Source: JAVJUS01 sp040220455 (GTDB lineage Bacteria; Pseudomonadota; Alphaproteobacteria; DSM-16000; Inquilinaceae). From it: 28,242 nt of DNA. Under the pieces are notes generated by a model that made no database searches, had not been told where the DNA came from, and saw nothing but the letters and a program-made list of their open reading frames with translations. Position 1 is the stretch's first letter; the number at the start of each line of letters is the position of its first letter. The stretch is from NCBI GenBank assembly GCA_040220455.1, contig JAVJUS010000023.1:1-28242 (forward strand). The letters are read 5' to 3'. The translations under genes and the position numbers were made by a program. Of this stretch, positions 1 through 8,662 are shown piece after piece.

Positions 1-203
1 TGGCCGAGGCGGCGGCGCGCGCGGGCCTGCCCTTCGTCGCGCCGCCCATAGGGCTGTGCACCGACAACGCCGCGATGGTCGCCTGGGCCGGGATCGAGCG
101 CCTGCGCGCCGGCGCGCCCGATCCGCTCGACTTCGCGCCGCGGCCGCGCTGGCCGCTCGACCCGGACGCGCCGCCGGCCCGGGGCGCCGGCGTCAAGGCC
201 TGA
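1..203 (+). CDS. tsaD: tRNA N6-adenosine threonylcarbamoyltransferase TsaD, C-terminal fragment
   Basis: Only the last 66 residues are present, read in the frame that starts at base 3; the gene begins before the window. The motif LCTDNAAMVAWAG followed by a short Pro/Arg-rich tail is the typical end of the Kae1/TsaD/YgjD family. TsaD is the ASKHA-fold subunit that transfers the threonylcarbamoyl group to A37 of ANN-decoding tRNAs in the cytoplasm, working with TsaB, TsaE and the TsaC product. The Asp of the TDN motif belongs to the metal-binding active site. The EVE-domain gene lies 123 bases downstream on the same strand. Identification is strong although only the C-terminus is visible. Confidence 0.9.
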   Translation, partial: AEAAARAGLPFVAPPIGLCTDNAAMVAWAGIERLRAGAPDPLDFAPRPRWPLDPDAPPARGAGVKA

Positions 204-326
204 GCATCGCGTCCGGCGGCGTGGCGAGGGCTGGATTCCCGGCCGGGCGCCTGCTATCGCTCGCGCGAGACGGCGTCCGGCCGCGCGAGACCGGGCGCCC
301 CCGACTGATCGAGCGAGGACGCGGGC

Positions 327-743
327 GTGGCGTACTGGTTGCTGAAATCCGAACCCGCCACCTGGTCCTGGGACCAGCAGGTCGCCGCCGGAGCCGAAGG
401 CTGGGACGGCGTGCGCAATCACCAGGCCTCGAACAACATGAAGGCCATGAAGATCGGCGATCGCGCCTTCTTCTACCACTCCAACCAGGGCAAGGAGATC
501 GTCGGTATCGTCGAGGTGGTCGCGGCGTATCACCCCGACCCGACCGACGGGTCGGGCCGTTTCGGCATGGTCGATGTGCGCGCCGTACGTCCGATGACGA
601 AGCCTGTCTCGCTGGTCACGATCAAGGCCGATCCGGAACTGGCGGACATGGCGCTCGTGCGCCAGTCGCGGCTGTCGGTGATGCCCGTCACCGATCCGCA
701 ATGGCGCCGGGTGTGCGCCCTGGGGGAGACCGACCCGGACTGA
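327..743 (+). CDS. EVE domain protein (PUA/YTH-like fold)
   Basis: A 138-residue protein that is essentially one EVE domain. The N-terminal YWLLKSEP followed by W-S-W-D, then WDGVRNHQASNNMK and the FFYHSNQGKEIVG segment, are hallmarks of this family. EVE proteins share the PUA/YTH fold and are thought to bind modified bases in RNA or DNA through an aromatic cage; the exact ligand cannot be read here. The GTG start is preceded by GAGGAC about 6 bases upstream. Position just after tsaD fits a housekeeping RNA-related role (inference). The gene converges on the acetyltransferase gene, with a hairpin between them. Confidence 0.9.
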   Translation: MAYWLLKSEPATWSWDQQVAAGAEGWDGVRNHQASNNMKAMKIGDRAFFYHSNQGKEIVGIVEVVAAYHPDPTDGSGRFGMVDVRAVRPMTKPVSLVTIKADPELADMALVRQSRLSVMPVTDPQWRRVCALGETDPD

Positions 744-770
744 GCGCCCGGCATCGGCCTCCCTCCCGGA

Positions 771-786
771 CGGGGCTTCCGCCCCG
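771..786. terminator. Hairpin between convergent EVE and GNAT genes
   Basis: CGGGGC-TTCC-GCCCCG forms a perfect 6-bp stem with a 4-base loop between two convergent stop codons (743 and 810). It could end transcripts from both sides. There is no clear T-run, so intrinsic termination is uncertain. Confidence 0.5.
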
Positions 787-809
787 CCCCTCATGCAGGC
801 GAACGGGCC

Positions 810-1889
810 TCAGGCCGCCGAGGCGGGCTTGGCCGCGGCGGAGCCGCGGGCCCGGCTCTGGCGGCGCGCGGCAAGCGCGTGGTCGAGACGCACGATGCTC
901 ACCAGATCCTCGGCGCTGCGGCCGTGAATACGCAGCTCACCGAAGTTCGGCTCGCCATAGACGCGCTGCAGCAGCACCGCGTCCTCGTCGAGCCAGCGCG
1001 GCAGGAAGGCCCCGAAGAAGAAGCCGCGCCGGCGCAGCTTGGCCACCGCTTCGCCGACCGCCGGATCGCCGAGGCTGAGCACCGCGTGGGCGATGCGGAT
1101 GTCGCCCCGGCGGCCGGATTCCTCGACGGCGTCGAGCGCTTCGCACAGGTCGCGGCCGGCCCGGCGCACGACCAGGCGCGAGAGGTCCATCACCTCCTTG
1201 TGCTCGAGGCGGACGTCGCCGGGCCGGCGCGTCGACACCGCCTTCGTCGAGGGCTCGACCCGGCGCTCCTCGCCCAGCGCGCGCTGGATCGTGAGCATGA
1301 CCAGGCCGAAGGCTTCCGGCAGGTAGAGCGCCCGGTCGACCGGCCGCTGGCTGCGGAACTGCAGCAGGGTCGACACCCGGCCGGAGCCCAGCCGCTCGCG
1401 CGCGAAGGCGGCCGGGCGGCAGAGGTCGAGCTCCAGGCCGGTATCGACGAAGTCCCGCTTGGCCAGCACCTTCTGGAAGGCGGGCTGGTTGCATACGGGC
1501 CGGCCGTAGAGCACCTCGCAGGACGGGTCTTCGGCGACCCGCTCGATCAGCGCGTCGATCATCGCCGCGGCCGCCCCGCCGCGCCGGTGCTCGGGCAGCA
1601 TGACGCCCTGGCAGAGCTCGACGACGCCGGGGTAGGGCGCGGTGCGCGCGGCGGCGCAATGGCCGATCGGCATGCCGTCGGGCGTGCGCGCGACGGCGGA
1701 GACGACGCTGCCGTCGGCGTTGCCGCGCAGGAAGTACTCCGCCTGGTAGACCCGCGGGTCGGGGTAGTCCGGGCCGTAGACCCGCCCGAAGCATTCCGCG
1801 AGGAGGGGGGCATCCTCCGGGCGGAAGCTGTCGATCGTAAGATCGTCGATTGTGACATCTTGTGCGAGGGTAGAAACTTGAGCAGTCAT
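810..1889 (-). CDS. GNAT family N-acetyltransferase with a C-terminal extension
   Basis: About 359 residues. Residues from about 15 to 165 form a GNAT domain: the segment QGVMLPEHRRGGAAAAMI is the motif A acetyl-CoA loop (R-x-x-G-x-A type), after a beta strand ending VVELC. The C-terminal half (from about residue 230) is a separate conserved-looking region with LEHKEVMDLSRLV and GFFFGAFLPRW that I do not recognise; it may be a second, degenerate acyltransferase lobe. The ATG at 1889 is preferred because AGGAGG lies 6 bases upstream. A TTG two codons earlier overlaps that ribosome binding site and is unlikely to be used. Substrate is unknown. The gene is divergent from the Rieske gene. Confidence 0.82.
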   Translation of the reverse strand: MTAQVSTLAQDVTIDDLTIDSFRPEDAPLLAECFGRVYGPDYPDPRVYQAEYFLRGNADGSVVSAVARTPDGMPIGHCAAARTAPYPGVVELCQGVMLPEHRRGGAAAAMIDALIERVAEDPSCEVLYGRPVCNQPAFQKVLAKRDFVDTGLELDLCRPAAFARERLGSGRVSTLLQFRSQRPVDRALYLPEAFGLVMLTIQRALGEERRVEPSTKAVSTRRPGDVRLEHKEVMDLSRLVVRRAGRDLCEALDAVEESGRRGDIRIAHAVLSLGDPAVGEAVAKLRRRGFFFGAFLPRWLDEDAVLLQRVYGEPNFGELRIHGRSAEDLVSIVRLDHALAARRQSRARGSAAAKPASAA

Positions 1890-2050
1890 GGACAACCTCC
1901 TGTAGATGGACGCAAGAATTGCGCCCGGACCACGCTTACCTCGCGCAGTGTACAGGAAAGGTCAGACTGTCTGTATCTAGACGGGAAATCTCATAACCTT
2001 TATCCCGTAATTGGATATAAACGGCCGAAGAAAATAAACAGAGGGTTGGC
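1890..2050. promoter_or_regulatory. Divergent promoter region, AT-rich, with a palindrome
   Basis: This 161-base spacer between the divergent acetyltransferase and Rieske genes is much more AT-rich than its surroundings. It holds the perfect 11-base palindrome CAGACTGTCTG at 1963-1973, nested in a looser TACAG...CTGTA pair (1951-1975). TATAAA at 2016-2021 could be the -10 box for the Rieske gene, with a weak ATAACC -35 17 bases upstream. The palindrome lies upstream of that pair, where an operator or activator site could sit. These are sequence-pattern calls only. Confidence 0.4.
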
Positions 2051-2476
2051 ATGATCCGGTTGTGCTTGCTGGAGGAAATCGCGGATGGCGCCGCACGGGG
2101 GTTTTCGACGGGCGCCGGACGCGATCGCGTCGACGTATTGGTCGCCCGAAAAGGCGATAAGGTGTTCGCCTACCTCAACCTGTGTCCGCATCTGGGTACG
2201 CCGCTCGATTGGGCGCCGGATCGCTTCATGGCGCCTGATGGCCGCCATCTGCAATGCGCCACGCATGCCGCGCGGTTCCGGGTTCACGATGGCCTGTGCG
2301 TCGCCGGGCCGTGCGTGGGCGACGCGTTGACGCCGGTGCCGGCGCATGTCGAGGAGGATGGTTCCGTCGCGATCGAGGATCCGCGCCAGATCGCCGAGTC
2401 GACGCCGGACCCGCGGGATCGCTGGCGCCGTCGGCGGCCGGGTCCCGGGTCGGCGTCGGGAACGAGAGACGGGTGA
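2051..2476 (+). CDS. Rieske-type [2Fe-2S] ferredoxin-like protein
   Basis: A 141-residue soluble protein with a single Rieske domain. The cluster ligands are visible as C45-P-H47 and C69-A-T-H72, with the loop between them longer than in many small Rieske ferredoxins. There is no membrane anchor and no oxygenase catalytic domain, so it resembles the free Rieske ferredoxins that pass electrons to oxygenases or act as redox sensors; the partner is not in this window. The C-terminal 25 residues are Arg/Pro/Gly-rich and probably disordered. The ATG follows GAGGG with a spacing of about 6. Upstream lies the AT-rich divergent promoter region. Confidence 0.88.
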   Translation: MIRLCLLEEIADGAARGFSTGAGRDRVDVLVARKGDKVFAYLNLCPHLGTPLDWAPDRFMAPDGRHLQCATHAARFRVHDGLCVAGPCVGDALTPVPAHVEEDGSVAIEDPRQIAESTPDPRDRWRRRRPGPGSASGTRDG

Positions 2477-2598
2477 GCGCTATCCGGCGGCGGCTGTCGT
2501 TGCCGCTGGCCGCCTCGTCCAGGGGCGCTGTTTCCTGGCTTCGCCAGCGTGCCGCCGGGGCCGCCGGGATCCACGCCGCCGTGCGGGATCAGGCCCGA

Positions 2599-2880
2599 TC
2601 AGGCGGAATCGAGGCCGAAGGCCCGGGCGCTGCCTTCGGCCCGGCGGGCCAGGCGGCGGGCGGTGCGGGCGGCGGCGGCATGGGGCCTGGCGGCGGTGTC
2701 CGGGGCCTTGTGGGCCGCCGTCGGTCGGTCGCCGTCGGCCGCGGCCGGCCCTGGCAGCGCGCCGATCAGGGCGTCGAGCGTCAGCAGGCTGGAGCGGTGG
2801 GCGAGCTGGCCCAGCTTCTCCCGGTCCAGGGCCGCGCCGCCGAGGATGGAGGAGTCCTGATCGCCGTGATCGACCGTCAT
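2599..2880 (-). CDS. Small protein of unknown function
   Basis: A predicted 93-residue protein I do not recognise. Support is mainly compositional: about 90% of its codons end in G or C, as in confirmed neighbours, and this is not seen in the bases upstream of the chosen ATG at 2880. The N-terminal half is mixed and helical (DREKLGQLAHRSSLLTLDAL); the C-terminal half is very rich in Ala and Arg and looks basic and helical. No signal peptide or transmembrane segment is evident. The ribosome binding site is weak (GGGGGCGGG 6 bases upstream). An upstream start near 2976 would run into the repeat element and is less likely. It is transcribed away from acs. Confidence 0.5.
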   Translation of the reverse strand: MTVDHGDQDSSILGGAALDREKLGQLAHRSSLLTLDALIGALPGPAAADGDRPTAAHKAPDTAARPHAAAARTARRLARRAEGSARAFGLDSA

Positions 2881-3219
2881 GATTGCCCGCCCCCGCGTCT
2901 CCGCGGCCCAGGGCAATTCTCGAACTGATCGACTCGTCAGTTCGGAAATTGCCCGATTTTCAACAATCTGGAGCATCTCGTCTGCGTCCGTCGGGGCGCA
3001 GGATGCTCCAGGTGCCCGCCGGGCGCCCGTCGCCCGGGATCGTGTCGCAGCCTGCGCTTCCCACGTTAAGGGGGCGTTAAGCGGCGGCCGTGGGGGCGGT
3101 TGTTCCGTGAGGGGCTGTCGTGGATAATCCGCGGCCCGACCGCGTCACGCGCCGCCGGCCGGAAAGAACGAGACGGGGCCGTGGCGCACGGCCCGGACCC
3201 GATGGGGAGACGTCGATCG
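2881..3219 (+). promoter_or_regulatory. Long acs leader/upstream region
   Basis: This 339-base stretch before acs has no convincing gene. It contains copy 1 of the hairpin-bearing repeat (2921-3016) and then a direct repeat CGTTAAG at 3064-3070 and 3075-3081, spaced 11 bases start to start, i.e. about one helical turn, which suits paired binding of a regulator on one face of the DNA. The acs reading frame stays open back to 3100, but the 5' part lacks the family's sequence. GGGGAGA at 3204-3210 is the likely ribosome binding site for the ATG at 3220. Confidence 0.45.
2921..3016 (+). repeat. Hairpin-bearing repeat, copy 1 (acs side)
   Basis: Two perfect stems are visible. The first is CGAACTGA / TCAGTTCG around an 8-base loop (2921-2944). 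The second is a long hairpin at 2968-3011: outer stem CTGGAGCATC / GATGCTCCAG, a 4-base one-sided bulge, inner stem CTGCGTCC / GGGCGCAG (one G-T pair) and loop GTCG. A copy with about 70% identity by hand alignment lies on the minus strand at 8512-8609. It could be a structured RNA, a palindromic mobile repeat, or a protein-binding element; the sequence does not decide. Confidence 0.6.
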
Positions 3220-5163
<1,944 letters not shown>

Positions 5164-5200
5164 CAGCCGGGTTCCGAGCAGCGACGCGGACGATGACGAT

Positions 5201-5228
5201 CGGGGCGGGGCCGGGCGGTCCCGCCCCG
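5201..5228 (+). terminator. GC-rich hairpin after acs
   Basis: CGGGGCGGG / CCCGCCCCG forms a perfect 9-bp stem with a 10-base loop, 38 bases after the acs stop. No T-run follows, so it may be a pause or stabilising hairpin or a weak terminator. It lies just upstream of the MAPEG gene's ribosome binding site. Confidence 0.5.
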
Positions 5229-5260
5229 TCGCGTTCCGCGCCATCTCCGAAGGGAGCGAC

Positions 5261-5794
5261 ATGGCCGTCCCGACCCGCCTGAAGCTCGCCGCCGCCCTGG
5301 TCAACGGCGCGGCCGGCATCGCGACGCTGCTCGCCATCGCGCTGCTGCTGCCGGTCGTGCCGGCGCCGGCGATCGACGCGGGCGATCAGGCGGCGCGCCT
5401 GGCGCTGTGGGCGCGGCTCGCGGTGTTCCCGGCCGCGCTGATCCTGGTTCTCGTCGTGGCGACCTCGGCCGCCCGGGCGATGGGGGAGGCCTACGACCCG
5501 ATCGCCGACCCGGAGCCGCGCGGCTACCGCGTCGCCCAGCGGGTGCTGACCAACACGGTCGAGCAGACGGCCGCCTTCCTGCCGGCCCTGGCCGCGCTCG
5601 CCGTGGTCGTGCCGGAGGCGCGGCTGGGCGCGCCGGGCCTGCTGACCGCGCTGTTCGTCGCCGGCCGCCTCGCCTTCGCCGCCGGCTACGCCATCCATCC
5701 CTACGCGCGGGCGCCCGGTATGAGCACGACCGCGACCGTCACGTTGGTGACCTTCGTCTGGGCGATCGCCCGGGTGCTCTTTCCGGTATCGTGA
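5261..5794 (+). CDS. MAPEG family membrane protein
   Basis: A 177-residue protein with four hydrophobic segments (about residues 8-34, 47-68, 100-120 and 125-175, the last probably two helices). The motifs NTVEQTAAFLPALA and AGRLAFAAGYAIHPYARAPGM match the MAPEG family (membrane-associated proteins in eicosanoid and glutathione metabolism). Bacterial members are inner-membrane proteins of largely unknown substrate; some have glutathione transferase or peroxidase activity, so an activity is not assigned here. The ATG is preceded by GGGAG at a good distance. It may be cotranscribed with acs or have its own promoter; the gene converges on the MFS gene. Confidence 0.9.
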   Translation: MAVPTRLKLAAALVNGAAGIATLLAIALLLPVVPAPAIDAGDQAARLALWARLAVFPAALILVLVVATSAARAMGEAYDPIADPEPRGYRVAQRVLTNTVEQTAAFLPALAALAVVVPEARLGAPGLLTALFVAGRLAFAAGYAIHPYARAPGMSTTATVTLVTFVWAIARVLFPVS

Positions 5795-5980
5795 GGGGCC
5801 GCCCCGCTGCCTCGCCGACCGGAGCCGACCGCCCGTGCCTGCCTAATCCTGGTCACCGAGTCGGCTGCCTGCCACCTGTCGGCCGAAGCACCGGAGTCCG
5901 AGGGCGCGCACGCGCTGCGGGGCGTGGGCCGGCCCATGGGGTTGTTCGCGCCGGTGGCCGCGGCGAGTGTCATGCCCGGG

Positions 5981-7216
5981 TCATGACGCCGAACCGAATT
6001 CGGGCACGGTCCGGTCGCCGTCGTGAAGCGCGTCGTCGCCTCCAAGGCGATCGAGCGTCGTCCCGATCCGGGGCATCAGGCCCGTGAACAGAATCATGAC
6101 GCCGACCGCCGCGACGCCCGCCGAGATTCCGAACAAGGCGCGCAGGCCCAGCGAATCGAGCAGCCAGCCGTTCACGAGGTAGCCGAGGAGCAGCCCTGCG
6201 AGGGTCGAGAACGCATGCGCCGTGGCGAGCACGCTCGCCCGCAGGTGCGCCGGGCTCGAGCTGTCGAGATAGCCCAGCGCCGCGGCAAAGAAGATGCTGT
6301 AGTAGACGCCGTGGAGCAGTTGCGACGCGAAGAAGATCGTGGGCGATGTCGTTGCCAGCCCGGTCGCGAGAATCGCGTAGCGCAGGACGGCACTGCCGCC
6401 GCCGATGAGGAGGACCGTGCGGACGCTCAATCGGGTGAGCAGGAACGGGGCCGCGAAGAACAGTGCCAGCTCGGCGACGAGGCCGATGCTCCACGCGATC
6501 GGGATCGCGTTGTCCGGCAGGTCGAAGTATCGGTCGATGTAGATGCCGAGATAGCCCTGGATTCCCGTGCTGGCGAATTCCAGGAGGAACATCATCAGGG
6601 CCGTCGCGACGATCCGTCGGTCGCTGATCCACGTGAGCGTGAAGCTCTGGCCCGGACGGCTGACCGAACCGGGCCGGCCGAATGCCCTGGTCAGCGGCGC
6701 GGCGACGATCATGGCGATGGCGAAGGCCGCGAAGGCGCCGGGAAGGCCGAATTGCGGGATGACCAGGACAGACGCTATCACGCTGGCGGCCAGGAACCCG
6801 ACAGAACCGCCGACGCGGAAGAAGCTGTAACGCTCCCGTCCTTCACCGCCGAGATGGTCGAACGTCGCGCTGTCCATCAGGGGCACCAGAGGCCTGTGGA
6901 ACAGGCCGAGCGCAACGATCGCGGCGAACAGCGCGGCGCCGGTCGCGGTCAGCCATGTCGCGCACAGGATGCCGCTGCCAAGGGCGAGGCCCGCGATGAT
7001 CGCGCGCTTGCGGCCGGTGCGGTCGGCCAGGAAGCCGAACACGAACTGGCCCAGGAAACCGGCTCCGGTCAGCGCGAAGAGCGCGATCCCGATATCGGTC
7101 CCGCTCCATCCCCGCCGTTCCAGGAACAGGGCGACGTAGGGAGCGAGGAAGCCGAAGCTGGCGTAGAGGAGGAAATAGAAAGCGATGATAGAGCCGGATG
7201 TCCGGTTGATGCTCAT
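5981..7216 (-). CDS. MFS transporter (MFS_1-like / LacY-type branch)
   Basis: A 411-residue protein with about 12 predicted transmembrane helices in two halves. FGFLADRTGRKRAI is the MFS loop 2-3 signature (G-x-x-x-D-R-x-G-R-K), and FFRVGGSVGFL resembles the helix 4-5 motif of the branch holding nucleoside and phenylpropionate permeases. It should exchange a small organic solute across the inner membrane using the proton gradient; direction and substrate are unknown. Its start lies 43 bases after the dehydrogenase stop, so the two genes form an operon, and the dehydrogenase product or substrate may be what it carries (inference). Confidence 0.88.
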   Translation of the reverse strand: MSINRTSGSIIAFYFLLYASFGFLAPYVALFLERRGWSGTDIGIALFALTGAGFLGQFVFGFLADRTGRKRAIIAGLALGSGILCATWLTATGAALFAAIVALGLFHRPLVPLMDSATFDHLGGEGRERYSFFRVGGSVGFLAASVIASVLVIPQFGLPGAFAAFAIAMIVAAPLTRAFGRPGSVSRPGQSFTLTWISDRRIVATALMMFLLEFASTGIQGYLGIYIDRYFDLPDNAIPIAWSIGLVAELALFFAAPFLLTRLSVRTVLLIGGGSAVLRYAILATGLATTSPTIFFASQLLHGVYYSIFFAAALGYLDSSSPAHLRASVLATAHAFSTLAGLLLGYLVNGWLLDSLGLRALFGISAGVAAVGVMILFTGLMPRIGTTLDRLGGDDALHDGDRTVPEFGSAS

Positions 7217-7259
7217 GGCTCCGATCTCGGGATGTGGCGGTCCAGGGCTGAAGCTATGT

Positions 7260-8363
7260 TCAGGCGTCGAAGGTGATCACCGTCTTCAACGAGCCGCCTT
7301 GTCCGTAGTCGGCGAAGGCCGCTCGGATCCCCGCTTCGTCCGATGCGGCCATTTCGGCCGTCACCAGGGAATCGAGCCGGATCAACCCGGATTCGGCGAG
7401 GCGGGCCGCGGTCTCCAGAACACGCGCCGACTTCGGCATCGGGAACGCGCGGACGTCGAAAGGCGCCGCGACGACCCGGATGCCTTTCGCGAGCAGGAGC
7501 CAGGTGTTGATCTCTTGCGGCAACTCGGTCGCGCCGTAGATCACGTACCGCCCGTCGGGCTCCAACAGCCGCAAGGCTTGCTGCCGGGTGTCGACACCGG
7601 CCTGGCGCGCGTCGACATGGGGAAGCGTGTCGAACACGAAGCTCGCATGGGCGCCGTCCTGATCCCTGATCAGGGCTTCCAGCGTGTCCGCGCCGTCGCG
7701 CGGCTCGACGACGGTGTCGGCGCCCAGGTCGCTCGCGACGGCGAGCCTGTCCCGGTTGATGTCGAGGACAGTGATCCGTCCACAGGCGAAGACGCGACGC
7801 AGAACCTGGGTCGCGAGGAGGCCGCAAGGTCCGGCTCCCAGGATGATGACGTTCTCACCCGGCTTTGGCGCGTTCCAGAAGAGCGACCGCAGAACCGACG
7901 TAAGGGGTTCGAGAAGAGATGCCGTTTCCCCTATCCGTTCCGGATCGATCGCTGCGGCGGCCGCGCGACTGTCGTCAAAAAAGTCTCTATCCGTCTTCCA
8001 TGACTTGCTCGTTCTGTCGGCTCCCTTGACCGGATTGATCACCCTGTACTCGGCCAGCCCCATGAAGTCGGACTGGCCCCAATAAACGACGTGCTTGCCT
8101 TTTTGGAACTCCGGATCCTCAATGCGAGAATCGATGACTTCTCCCATGTATTCATGGCACGGGATAATCGGAAATTCGGGAGCGAGTAAATATCCCCGAA
8201 AATAGGATATATCCGTTGAACATATGGATACCCGTTTCGTTCTGAGAAGAACTTGGCCATCTTGTAGCGTAGGTTCTGGGGCGGTGAGAGTTTGCGTCAG
8301 GCTCCCGACACTATCCAGTTCATAGGCCAGCATGGCGAAGCGCGACCCGTTGGCGCTGTTCAT
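7260..8363 (-). CDS. Zinc-type medium-chain alcohol/polyol dehydrogenase
   Basis: About 367 residues, MDR superfamily. The catalytic zinc site is visible as the Cys of SICSTD, the His-Glu pair of PCHEYMGE (usually GHE) and the Glu of LLEPLTSVL. The NAD(P) fold has GAGPCG after a beta strand, with DINRDR as the acidic strand end, suggesting NAD preference. The four-cysteine structural zinc lobe of classical members is absent. It probably oxidises a secondary alcohol, polyol or amino-polyol; the substrate is not readable. The start is uncertain: no good ribosome binding site precedes the ATG at 8363, and ATG 8333 or an upstream TTG are alternatives. The 5' third is AT-rich compared with neighbouring genes, a sign of transfer. 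Confidence 0.82.
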   Translation of the reverse strand: MNSANGSRFAMLAYELDSVGSLTQTLTAPEPTLQDGQVLLRTKRVSICSTDISYFRGYLLAPEFPIIPCHEYMGEVIDSRIEDPEFQKGKHVVYWGQSDFMGLAEYRVINPVKGADRTSKSWKTDRDFFDDSRAAAAAIDPERIGETASLLEPLTSVLRSLFWNAPKPGENVIILGAGPCGLLATQVLRRVFACGRITVLDINRDRLAVASDLGADTVVEPRDGADTLEALIRDQDGAHASFVFDTLPHVDARQAGVDTRQQALRLLEPDGRYVIYGATELPQEINTWLLLAKGIRVVAAPFDVRAFPMPKSARVLETAARLAESGLIRLDSLVTAEMAASDEAGIRAAFADYGQGGSLKTVITFDA

Positions 8364-8415
8364 GGGAAGGATGCCCGAAAAAAGCGATCGGGGGGGGCAA
8401 GTCAACAAAAAATAT

Positions 8416-8444
8416 ATTTTATTCTCAAATAATTCGCGTTAAAA
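8416..8444 (-). promoter_or_regulatory. Candidate promoter for the dehydrogenase-MFS operon
   Basis: In the very AT-rich segment upstream of the dehydrogenase, the minus strand reads TTTTAA, 17 bases, TAAAAT. The -10 matches consensus at five of six positions; the -35 is weak. It sits between the dehydrogenase start and the second repeat copy, so if real, the repeat is upstream of the transcript rather than in its leader. Confidence 0.3.
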
Positions 8445-8511
8445 GAGTGTTCTTGGCGCCATGGCATGGGACGGCGGCGGCATCGAACGGTTAGTCCATC
8501 GACGATGGATT

Positions 8512-8609
8512 GGCAGCCTGAAGCATCCGCGAGCCCCGAAGGACGCAGATCGGCCACTCCATCGTCTCGAGAACGGGCTGGTTGCCGAGCTGATGAGGCG
8601 ATCGGTTCG
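8512..8609 (-). repeat. Hairpin-bearing repeat, copy 2
   Basis: On the minus strand this region aligns with 2921-3016 at about 70% identity with a few one-base gaps. The best conserved blocks are the first arm, TCTGCGTCC, TCGGGGC and GGATGCTTCAGG. The inner hairpin now has a C-TTCG-G tetraloop (CTGCGTCC-TTCG-GGGC), a loop typical of structured RNA. The outer arms still pair on the minus strand if G-U pairs are allowed, whereas the first small hairpin pairs better on the plus strand. The copy lies in a 254-base spacer between the end of the opp operon and the dehydrogenase. Confidence 0.6.
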
Positions 8610-8643
8610 GCTATCGCTCTGACCTGCGGCCGTGTCGTGATGC

Positions 8644-8659
8644 CGAAGCCCTTCGGCCC
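8644..8659 (-). terminator. Short hairpin after oppF
   Basis: Just downstream of the oppF stop the minus strand reads GCCGAAG-GG-CTTCGGC, a 7-bp perfect stem with a very short nominal loop (the central bases would open). It may mark the end of the opp operon transcript. No T-run follows, so intrinsic termination is uncertain. Confidence 0.4.
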
Positions 8660-8662
8660 CCC

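Noticed and set aside
2879..3127. A plus-strand frame over repeat copy 1 whose translation resembles that of a frame over copy 2 (both contain RTDRL and a W-S...SAS pattern)
   Set aside because: Codon use is unlike the genome's, starts differ between the two copies, and similarity follows the hairpin arms; a non-coding repeat explains it better, though a few silent-looking changes at the 5' end keep the idea from being wholly excluded.
8600..8615. A tRNA T-loop-like GGTTCGG word
   Set aside because: No acceptor stem, anticodon arm or CCA-compatible end can be drawn around it; it belongs to the repeat.
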